A stretch of 64,000 bases of DNA from Hemicordylus capensis (lineage: Eukaryota; Chordata; Lepidosauria; Squamata; Cordylidae). Position numbers and translations under genes: made by a program. The notes under the pieces are model-generated. The model saw only the letters and a program-made list of their open reading frames with translations, made no database searches and was not told the DNA's origin. This document shows, piece after piece, positions 17,001 to 29,000 of the stretch; positions within the stretch are counted from its first letter, which is position 1, and each line of letters opens with the position of its first letter. The DNA is taken from NCBI RefSeq assembly GCF_027244095.1, contig NC_069671.1, positions 12,740,482 to 12,804,481 of the forward strand, given 5' to 3'.

Positions 17001-20000
17001 CTTCACAGACTGGCAGCGGCTTCTCCAAGGTTGCAGGCAGGAGTTTCTCTCAGCCCTATCTTGGAGATGCTGCCAGGGAGGGAACCTGGGACCTTCTGCA
17101 TGCAAGCAGGCAGGGGCTCTTCCCAGAGTGGCCGCATCCCCTAAGGCAGGGGTCTCAAACTCAATCAAGTGGTGGGCTTGATTTGATTCCGGTGCACCTC
17201 CAAGGGGCCACACATAGCTCTGCACCATCTTCCGTTGCCTCACACCCGCCTCACGCTGCCTTCTGTCTCCCTCCTCCTCTCCTCACTCTCTTTCTTTCTT
17301 TCTTCCGCCCTCTCTTGCCCTGCCACTTAAATTCGCTGGATGCACAACTTTTACACTAGAATATGCTCAAGGAAAATTTAAATAATTTTCTGGCCTTTTT
17401 GGGAAGAAATTCTGAATATCACACTTCCCAATGACCTGCGGAGACCATATTCTGCATACACGGGGTGGGGGGAGAGAAAGAAATGCCACCACCGCCATGG
17501 GGAAAAGGAAGCCTGCCAATCAGGAGGCAAATAAGGGGAAATGCTGCCTCTTTGGCAGGCAGAGGGAGGAAGAAAGGCGATTGCGGCTTGTCCCGGCTTC
17601 TCACGGGCCAGACAGTGGAGCTTCACAGGCCTGATCCAGCCCGCGGGCCAGGAGTTTGACAGCCCAGCCCTAAGGGGAGTATCTTCCAGTGCTCACATAT
17701 AGTCTCCCATTCAAATGCAAACCATGATGGACCCTGCTTAGCAAAGGGGACAATTCATGCTCGCTACCCCAAGGCCAGAATTGCCTGTGATGCTGCAAAA
17801 TCTTCTGAGATGTTCTTTCTCTGTGCACTCCGTCCCCCTGTGCCGTTTTCCCCAGCCCCCATGGCTATGGCATTTCCACTCCCGGAAGATTACAGAGACT
17901 TCCTGACTCTGCCAACCCACCCAGCAAGGCTGAGCCCACCTGAACTTGCTCTCTCACCCGTGAGGGAGCGTTTGTATACTCCTTGCAGGATTGCAGCCAC
18001 CCTGAAAAAGGAAAAGGCCATATAGAAGTTCCAGTTCTTGACGGGAGGCATGGCCATGTGGTCGCAATACATCTGGAAGTAGGCCTCTGCCGTGGGAATG
18101 CCCAGCTGGCTCAGATCACAGTCGCTCAAACCTGCAGGCAGACGAAGCAAAACCAGAGACTGAAAGGCTTTCCTGCTTTCCAGTTTCAAGAGTAGGTAGC
18201 ATATCTGCATAACCATTCAACAAGGAATTATGGTAGGTAAAAGGACCAGCTAAAATGTAAAAGACAACCCACCCACTATATATTATCACATAAATCCTAA
18301 TGTATTATAAGCATGAAAGCCAGGAATTTATTTTCACTATACAAATGACAATCATATAAAATCACAATCATGAATAACAAGAATCTAGTAAAATATAACC
18401 TCATAAAACAGTTGCACTTCCATTCTTTCAACCGTTCACTTTCCACTGTTATTGTGTGTGTTAGGCCTTGCCAAACGTTTATCCTCTTGTTATTGGAGTT
18501 CGTCTGAAGAGTGTAGTCAATATAGCTTGTTTATTTCTGCCACACGCATTTCAGCCTTCTTGGTCTTCCTCAGTGGCATTTAAAACAGCACTCATACAAC
18601 TTCTTCCTCCAAGGCATCACTACAGAAATATCACATAATGAAGCCACTAAAAGTATATATTAATTCTTACTAGCTGGTCTTGTGGAGAGCTGGTCTTGTG
18701 GTAGCAAGAATGACTTGTCCCCTTAGCTAAGCAGGGTCCAGCCTGGTTGCATATGAATGGGAGACTTGATGTGTGAGCACTGTAAGATATTCCCCTTAGG
18801 GGATGGAGCCGCTGCTCTGGGAAGAGCGGAAGGTTCCCAGTTCCCTCCCTGGCAGCATCTCCAAGATCGGCCTGGGAGAGGTTCCTGCCTGCAACCTTGG
18901 AGAAGCCACTGCCAGTCTGTGAAGACAATACTGAGCTAGATAGACCAATGGTCTGACTCAGTAGATGGCAGTTTTCTATGTTCCTATGTACTAGGCATCT
19001 TTAAGTTGTCTATGCATGCTTTTAAGAAAGTGAACTGCTGAAAGAATGGAAGTGCAACTATGAGGTTATATTTTACTAAATGATTGTTATTCATTATTGT
19101 AATTTTATTTGATTGTCATTTGTATAGTGAAAATAAATTCTTGGCTTTCATGGTTATAATACATTAGGATTTATGTGATAATATATAGTGGTTGGGTTGT
19201 TTTTTACATTTTAACATATCTGCATGACAGGCTTAATACAAGCTTATTCCCTTTCCCCAGAGAATCCTGGGCACTCTCAGCACCCTCACTGAATTTCAAC
19301 ATCCAGGATTTGGGGGCGAGAGCCATGACAGTTAAACTGGTACAAAACCTGTATATGTTTGTATTGCAGATATGAAATCAGTGTCTTATGCAGGATGAGG
19401 AGGACACCAGGCACCACTGATGGCGGCTCTGGACTTTCTCCCTGCCAAAGCCCATCACAGAACCCAGAGGAAGAACTTCCCAGACTTAACACAAGCTTAT
19501 CCTCTTTCCCCAGAGAGTTCCGAGAACAACTTTGAGGGCATTGCGCTTGCCAGCCGCTCTGCCATCTGGATCCGGCCACTTCAGGGCCTGAAAGTTCTGT
19601 CTCCTTTGCGTTCGCTGGCCTGGGAAAGGGCCTCACTGCCTCTGTATCTCTCATTCTGTGGGACCAGACAAGGCTCCCAAACAACATCCCTCCTCTTGCT
19701 CAGGCTCTGTTTTAGCAAACCCTTGGTTGTGTTCCTCCCCACACTCAAGAATATTTTTGTACCTTTCAGGATATGAAAATGAGAAGGCAGATAATATGCA
19801 AGGCAATTATACGCCACGTCGGAAAGGGGATCGCCTAAGGTGGAGAGTTCCCAGTCAAGGACAGAGACCACCTCGGGATTCTCTGGATGGAAGATCAGGT
19901 TGTCCAGCCTACAAAAGGAAAGGCGAGAGCTGCAGACATTGGCTGGTGATGGGGGGCATATGGGCATATCTGCACTGCTGATATAAACTAGAGATGCAGG

Positions 20001-23000
20001 CTTTGGGGCATGTAATGCTCACTTCAAAGAAGAGGTGAACAACAGATGCTTGAATTCTTCTCTGACTTGAATTTTGATCTAAGCTGGAGATAATTCCTCC
20101 CTTTTCCCCCACAGCCCTCTGATTCCCCTGAACCTCTTCCTCCCTTCCATCAAAGCACACTCACCTGGCTGGGCCAACAACAGCATGCAGAGGGAAAGAG
20201 AAAAGTTTCTCCTTCCCTCCCCCAGCATATAGAGCACAACAGCACACCAGGTCCCAGGGGCTGATGGGAAATGTAGTTTTCTGTCACCGTATAGGGTATT
20301 TGGATTGACTCGGAAATAAGCCGGGATGTTATCCATTTTCTGGAAAACAACGGGGCTTATTTCTGAACCAGTCAGTTGGTGTGTGGAAGAGGATTCACAC
20401 ACTTTTACTGAGACCTCTATAAAACCAGCTTGTTCTAAAGGATCACAAGAACTGTACTTTGGAGAGGACATTGGGATTTATGTTCGAGTTCCCCAGTTCC
20501 AGAGGAGAACTGGTCTTGTGGTAGCAAGCATGACTTGTCCCCTTAGCTAAGCAGAGTCTGCCCTGGTTACATTTGAATGGGAGACTTGATGTGTGAACAG
20601 CACTGTAAGATATTCCCCTCTGGGGATGTAGCCATGCTGGGAAGAGCAGAAGGTCCCAGGTTCCCTCCCTGGCATCATCTCCAAGATATGGTTGAGAGAG
20701 ATTCCTGCCTGCAACCTTGGAGAAATCGCTGCCCCAGCTAACTAGGCAAAGAGGCACATTTTAAATGTGGTGATTCTCTTTATTGAGTAGGAGGAGAGTA
20801 ACTGGCCCTATCCACCACCAGCACAGTACATCCAGTGACTATTGCTGGTGTCTATCTTACATTTCTTTTTAGACTGTGAGCCCTTTGGGGATGGGGAACC
20901 ATCTTATCTTATTTATGTAAACTGATTTGGACACTTCTGCTAAAAAGTGGTATATAAATTGTTGTAGTAGTAGTTGTTGTTGTTCTTGCCAGTCTGTGTA
21001 GACAGTACTGAGCTAGGTAGACCAATGGTCTGACTCGGTATATGGCAGCTTACTATGTTCCTAACTTCCAGTCACAATTCGTTCCCAATTTTGTCAGCAA
21101 AATATGCATTAAGCCGTGATTTAAATGCACATTCGCCATTCCCAACAAATCTGAAATGCATGCAATTTGATATCTGTACCAGAGTACACATTTGCAGGGT
21201 GAGAAATGATCCCATGTATCCGTCTCTCTGTTACCAAACACACATACACAGACTCTCTAGGCTCCTTCTCAAAGCCATTCATAAGCATTCTAACCATCTT
21301 TGAGAGCTCCAAGTTTTCTCAGGAAGACGGAGGCTTTCCTAGGAAGAGATTCAGTGTGAGTTAAAAGCTAGTTCAGAGGAGTGGGAAGTAATCGTGTTCG
21401 AGGTGGGCGTGGCATCCAACCCATCACTTTTACTCAGCATACTACCAAAGTAGGAGGGAGCCAGTGCCTGTGGCCGCCGCCCACACGATCACTTTCGCCG
21501 CTTCCAACCGAGCTTTTAACTCACACACAGTGTTCCTTCTAACAGGGGTTCCCAGATGTTGTTGACTACAACTCCCAGAATCCCCAGCTGCTATGGCTTT
21601 TGCTTGGGGATTCTGGGAGTTGTAGTCAACAACATCTGGAAATCCCTGTTAGAGGGAGCACTGCTCACACACCACCGAAAATTGGTAGGACGCATGTCCT
21701 ACCCAAATAATGGCCGTGTGTCTACAAGCCTTCTCCCTCTCCAAACGGGACTCCCAAAACCTTTGTCAAGGCAGGGTGCTGTTAGCCAGCTGGTACCTGA
21801 AATCTCCATGCACGACAGAGAGGCGCTCGTGGGCGGGCAGGTGGGAAGGGAGCCATTCTAGGAGCCTCTCCATGGCTGGGATGGTGTGTGTCTCTGTGGC
21901 ACGGTACTGCTTGCTCCAGGTCTGGACTTGCCGCTGAATGTAGTTTCCTGCAATGTGAAGGTGGATTAAGTGCTACGTGCAGCACTGTGACGTGCAGGAC
22001 GGGTGTTGGTTCCGGTGGCTTAAAGGAGAAACTGGGAAATCTTTGCTGAAGACCTTGCTGGCTGCAAGCTTAATAGAACTGCCGTGTTCAGACGTGGCAC
22101 ACTTCTAAATGCCAACGACTTGGTGGCAAATGACAAAGAAGTCATCAGGCCTGCTTGTGGTCTTCCCAGAGGCTTCTGGTTGGACCAGCATCCTTTGCTC
22201 TGATCCGGCAGCTAGAAAGCAGGGTGCTGGACCAGCATCCTTTGCTCTGATCCGGCAGCTACAGTTCCTACATTCTTTTCAAAAGAGTTAGACCAATTAA
22301 CCAAGGAGGAAACGTCCGTCAATCGCTTTTAGCCACGACAGCTAAACTATGGAACCTTCATGTTCCAAAGTGCTCTACCTTTGCATTTCAGATGGCACGG
22401 AGGGAGCAACAGTGAAACACAGTCTTGATATCCATGGGCTCTCTGTGGAGTTCTATGAACTTGTTCAGAGTTCAGCTCAACCAGCAGATGAAACTTAGGT
22501 TGGCTCCAAAAATAAGCCAAGAAATGCTAATTCTGCACCCAGTATAAAATCATGCCAGCTAAACACTTCAGTGGCAGTGGGAAAGCAATGCCATAGCTCT
22601 GCAGGTGTACATACCATGTTTCCCATAAGTCTCCAGGCCAGCTGCTTTGATGTCTACGCTATGGATCTTGCAGAGGACTTTGTTCATGGCGCTATAAATC
22701 TCCCTCCGCTGGTTGGGCTCCAGTCCCGGGAGAGAGGGATCCTTGAAGATCCGACCCGTACAGTAGTCCATTAGGTAGAAGGGGGTGCCGATGATACTAG
22801 GGCAACACAAGAACATCAGTGCAAGGCCCTGACACTGTGCCACGAGGAAAAGAACTTGTCCAAGTTATATTCCTTAAGAATATACCTTGAGTATTGTCCT
22901 CAAAACCAGGTTTGTCAAATGTAGCTCACTTCTTATAAAACATTAGTTCAACTAATTTCATAATCTCCCCAACTTTTACCAACCATTTGGTCTTGGAAGG

Positions 23001-26000
23001 CTCAGAGGTGCCTTCCCAACGTCTCCCAAAGACCACTCTAGCAGCGGTTAATGTTGTACCCTGACTGTCTTGGGGGACAGATTTACCTTCATTTAAAAGG
23101 ATTACAGTCAGGTGCATGGATAAGGATAACTGCAACAGGTCAAATAAAATGTTGTCCCAGAATGCTAGGCAAACATGGAGGAATTATTTTATTTATTATT
23201 ATTTTATTTTTTTACGTTTATATCCCGCTCTTCCTCCAAGGAGCCCAGAGCAGTGTACTACATACTTGAGTTTCTCTTTCACAACAACCCTGTGAAGTAG
23301 GTTAGGCTGAGAGAGGAGTGACTGGCCCAGAGTCACCCAGCAAGTCTCATGGCTGAATGGGGATTTGAACTCGGGTCTCCCTGGCCCTAGTCCAGCACTC
23401 TAACCACTACACCACGCTGGCTCACCTTGAATCTTCACAAACGGTGAGGACTTTAGGGACTGGAACCCCAGCTTCAGCGAGAGCCTTCAGAACCCTGCCA
23501 TAGCAATGTAAAACAGAATTAAGACTGGACGGGTTTGCAGTGTGCATGCATTTTTTAAAAACAGCTGGATGCAACCAGTTATATGGGAGTCAGCAAAAGG
23601 ACTATGCTATTGTATAACTTTTAGAAATCCCCCATTTTCATCATCATCAATCCTTTATTACGGTCAGAGACCAGCATAAAATTGATACAGGTTAAAAATT
23701 ACATGTTTTGTGATGTAGTTATGATGATATTATGGTACATAACTTGACAAATCTAAAATTAAGGATGATTGCAATTTAAAAGGCAAGTTAGAATTCATAT
23801 TAGTACATAACATCAAAAGGCTAAAACTAAAAATGACTGCAGATTAAAAAGTAAAATAGATAGAATATACTAGTTAAAACTAAATAAGCTAAAAACCTAA
23901 AATTACTAAAACTAAGAGATAAAATAATGATAATATAATGATACAGTTTCTATTATAGAAATGCCCAGAAAAAATAAAAAGGGGAGTATAGAATTGTAAA
24001 AGTCCAGATTTAAAATTATAAAAAGCAATAAAAGAGAAGAAGAAAAAGGAAAACAATGAAATGTAGTAAAATGCAATAAAATACAGTACAATAGGTACAA
24101 TTCTCCATTTTAGAAAGAGCTGATTCTCAGCCTGCCCCTTTAAAGAGAATTTCCTAAAGGGACCAAAATGACTGGGCAGATTCCCATACAGCAAGAAATT
24201 CAGGGGGAAACCAACTCAAACATCTTTTACCTGGCCAACGCACACTAGGGAAGAATTACACCATCTTTTGAGTTATACAGAGCTACTTCCTGCCTGATGG
24301 TTCTGTGAAAATAGAAAGCTTGCATGCTTGGACACCACTGGTTTTATTGCTTCACGTTTCAAGGTAGGAGTTGGGAGTTCTCACCTGTACTCTCTCTCCA
24401 CAGCATGTGCAGAGGGGAGCAGTTTGCCAGGGGGCTTCTTCCTCAAGACCAGGTGGTGATCCCCGAACCTGATGTAGTAAGTTGGATTTGACTGGCCATG
24501 GCTGAACTGCCGCAGCACCAAAGGTCCTGGAAATGGAGGCCACCAAGAAAGCAGTGAATGAAAATGGATTTGCTCCTTCTGTGGAAAGCCTGCCATTCAT
24601 CATAACCTTTTCTTTTTTTCCATTTGCCAAAAGATGAAACCTACCAAAGCTTGGCTTTGCTGTGCCAAAGAGGTACACCACTGTAGCGAGGAACAGTCAA
24701 AGCAGGGATTTGTGTGGGGTTTTCAACAGATAATTCTAAGTCAAGGAATGAATAGTGTTTCTTGATTAGGATTGGATGGTTGCACCCTTTCCAGCATGAT
24801 CGGCCTTTTCCTTTAGGAAACACACAGGGATTTACTGTTTACTGCCCGTGGTCTGACAGTCTCTCCTCAAGCTTGGTGTTTTGACCGCAGAGGCATCACA
24901 CTTCCCCAGTGTTCAGACACTAGTTTTGTTCTGTCTGGGAAAATGCAATAATTCTCCCTGGAGAGCGCATTGCTACCACAAGTGCTGTGTGGAATGTACT
25001 TTGCAAAGAAATTGGAGGAACCCTATGGATTTGCTGTGACATGATTAGTGAAGAAAAAAAGACACAAGTGTTCCCCAGATAGGCACCATTCTGTAAACTC
25101 TCTTCCAAGTTCCATTTGTTTTATATCGCTTTTTGGAAACTGTGCCACCCCCACTCTAGAGGTGTGGAGGGGGCATTACTGTATTTTCAAAGATGCTGGT
25201 GAACAGAATCAGCATCTGGGGCTCTTTAGTTTGGAAAAGAGGCAGCTCCTGGGAGACATGATCGAGGTGTATAAAATCATGTACGGCGTGGAGAGAATGG
25301 ACAGAAAGAAATGTTCCTCCCTCTCTCACAATGCTAGAACCAGGGGTCATCCCATGAAACAGAGGGCCAGAAAATTTAGGATCAACCAAAGGAAGGACTC
25401 TTTTTCTGCCACAGGATGTGGTGATGGCTACTAGCTTGGAGGGCTTTAAAAGGGCCTTAGACAGATTCCTGGAGGACAGGTCTATCAATGGCTACTAGTC
25501 TGGTGGCTGTGGACCACCTCCAGCCTCAGAGGCACAATGCCTCTCAATACCAGTTGCAGGGGAGCAGCAAGTGGAAAGAGAGCATGCCCTCACCTCTTGC
25601 CTGTGGGCTTCTCAGAGGCAGCTGGTGGGCCACTGTGTGAAACTGGATGCTGCTCTAGATGGGCCTTGGGCCTGATCCAGCAGGGCTGTTCTTATGTCCT
25701 TAACCAGTTTTCACCCCATCATCACTTTCCCTGCCATCGCTAATCCATGGATGAAAAGCTTTGCAGTTGCTGCTCAAAAAGGGATTTGCAGGAATAAGAT
25801 GGAAGGATAACACACCCTGCGGTCCACTCTGGCTGATTATATGGAAAGGTGTGACTCAGTTTCATCAGCTTACACAACAGGAGCTAAGAGTTTGCGGACA
25901 CTAAGATCTGTATCTCTTACAGCTGGACCGTGCAAGAACTCAGGATATGAAGAGACCAATAAACTCTTTTACCGTCTGTCAGAGCCCCCAAAAGGCTTTC

Positions 26001-29000
26001 AAGATACTTCTGGAGAGGCTCTCTGGGGATCTCCATGGCTGGCCTCACAGAACACGTGTATGGAACAAACCGCTGCAGAGGAAAACCCAGATGGGTCTCT
26101 AGTTCTCGAATTGCTGAATTGGGGTCATCAACCTGACATGAGGGAAGGAGGGAGGGGGGGAGATGGTTGAAAAAGCGAGTATGGGCTCCAAGAGGAAAGG
26201 AATGGTGAAGTCAGTGCAGTCAAGCTTCCATGGACAGAGGCATTATACCTTTGGATACCAGAAGGCAGACACAAACAGGGGAAGCTATGCTTTCATGGTC
26301 TGCTTATAGAGGTGCTAAATATTTAGCTTCCCTACACTTTTTAAAGTTTAGGATAGCATTCACGAGGGCCTGTATGAATGTGTTGCCCTCAGCCCTTTTG
26401 GAAAAAAGATTTGATAAGGGACTGTCAGATTTTGGCCTATGCCTTTGTGGTTCAGGCCTCCCTGAAACGGTTTCGCATGTGCTGTTATATTGCTCCCTTT
26501 ACTATGATACTAGGAAATAACTCATAGTCCCTCTGTTAGAGCAATTTCCAGGAAGAGCTGACTCCTTTTATTTGAATTTGTCTTGAGGATCAAAATAATG
26601 AGGTTACTAAGGTGGCGGCGAAATTCTTTTATGTCGCTATTAGACTAAGATCTTGTTTAAGGTCTAATTCATAGGAGCTATTGTTTTGTCCTGTATATTA
26701 TGTATTATATTACTCTTGGCATATTGTGTTTTTAATCTTGTTTTAATCTTTTGTATGTTCTCTGTATGGTCTATGGCTGTAATAAATTGATTGACTGGTC
26801 TGCTTATGAGTGCTCAGAGACATCCAGCTGTTGGAAACAGAATGCTGGGCTGGATGGACTTTGGTTGGGTTCAGGAAGTTGGCTCCTAGGCTAACTGTTC
26901 CAAAGTGATTCCGACACGGACCTTAAGCAGCAGATAATTAAAACTGGCAAATACAAAATGACCATCACAAAGAACAGCAGCCAGATGGCCTTTGAGCTGA
27001 TCTCATTTTTAACCCTGCTAGCAAGGGCATCTGATTCTGTGACATGCATAGGAACATAGGAAGCGGCCTTATTCTGAGTCAGACGATAGGTCCATCTAGC
27101 TCAGTATTGTCTACCCAGACTGGCAGCAGCTTCTCCAAGGTTTCAGGCAGGAATCTCTCTCAGCCCTGTCTTGGAGATGCTGCCAGGGATTGAACCTGGG
27201 ACCTTCTGCATACAAAGCAGATGCTCTTCCACTGAGTATCTGCGGCCCCATCTCCTAAGGGGACTATCTTACAGCACTCACAGGTAGCTTCCCATCCAAA
27301 TGCAAACCAAGGTGAACTCTGCTTAGCAAAGGGGACCATTCAGGCTGGCTTCCGCAAGGGCGGCTCTGCTTCAGCACTGCCTCTCACCTTCAGTGTTTTC
27401 ATGCCAAGCTGGGCAGCGGCTTTCAGGTTCTGCCCAATGTCATCCAGAAAGATGGACTCCTTTGCCTGAACACCCAGACGCTCCAAGCAAACCTTGTAGA
27501 TCTGAGGGTCTGGCTTACACATCCCTTCCCGGCAGGACTCGATTATCTGGAGAGCAAAGGCAAAGACTCAGCCGGATACCCACAAGGGAATGGGCACATC
27601 CTTATGCCAGGGAGGATTTAGACGGGCAGGCCAGGCAGAGAGGCCAACGGAGCCCTAGGGAACACCAGCAATGTTGGGAGATCTCTCTTTCTCTTATTTA
27701 TTTTATTTTTATTTATTTAACATATTTGTATACTGCCCAAAACCTACGTCTCTGGGCAGTTGCGACCTCTTTAGTTTGTTTGCAGGTTCATCGTTCTCAG
27801 GGATCTTATTGAACAGTGCAATCTGATGCACGTTTACTGAGAAGTAAATCACATACGAAGCTGCTACCAGTGAGTCAGACCATTGGTCCAACTTGCTCAG
27901 TACTGTCTGCACTGACTGGCAGCAGCTCTCCAGAGTCTCAGACAGGGGTCCTTCCGAGAAAAACTGTCCTCCCCAGCTGGGGCTAGAGAGAGGATCAAGC
28001 TCTCTGCTTGGGACCTCGTTTTTATCTGATCTCAAAATGGGAGGGTGCCCAGGACTCATATCCTACCCAGTTGTGGTCATGTGAACTGTCCTAGTGCCTA
28101 CTGCAATGCAGGCCTTTGTCCCTGTCATAGGAACATAGGAAGCTGCCATATACTGAGTCAAGCCATTGATCTATCTAGCTCAGTATTGTTTTCACAGACT
28201 GGCAGCAGCTTCTCCAAGGTTGCAGGCAGGAATCTCTTTGATGTCCTATCTTTGAGATTCCAGGGAGGGAACTTGAAACCTTCTGCTCTTCCCAGAGCAG
28301 CTCCACCCACTGAGGAGAATATCTTACAGTGCTCACTTGTGGTCTCCCATTCAAATGCAAACTAGGGCAAACCCTGCTTAGCAATTTATGCTTGCCACCA
28401 CAAGACCAGCTCTTCTCCCCCAGACCAGCTCTCCACATCCCCTAATATAACTAAGCCTAAGCAGAAGTCCCTGAAATGACTGCATATTCTTCCTCCATTT
28501 ACTCTGGCCTTGACTTTCCTCCCCTTCTTGCCTTGTTGATATCTCAATTGCAAGCCCCTTAGGAGAAGGAGCTGTCCTTTCATGGTGCTGGGTATGGATG
28601 GCGCTAGATCATAAGGAAATAACCTCCTTAACAGATGACCTGGGATCTCTGCTAACACACTGCAAGCTTACCACATCAAACTGCTTTCGGTCTAGGGGTA
28701 GAAAACTTTCTCCATTGGACAAGTAAAAATTGTTACTTAAGACGGCTGTCTTGAGACCTTCAGCTCGGATGCACTTTATAGCCTCGGTCATAACTGGGAG
28801 CTGTCCTGACATGAGGTTACTAGTTAGGTCAGAGAGAAAGGAGTCCACTGGAACGGAAGCATTAGCCTGATAGAGAGAAAGGAGAAATACGACAGTGGAA
28901 TACAGTGAGTGTTTATATACCACTTTTCAACCAAAGTTCCGAAAGCAGTTTACACAGATAGAAATAAATAAATAGACACCACCAGCAGCCACTCGAGGGA

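Noticed and set aside
23889-24194. Hydrophobic 101-codon frame as a membrane protein
   Set aside because: It is the A/T-rich 3' UTR of a LINE read backwards in composition terms; no conservation signal.
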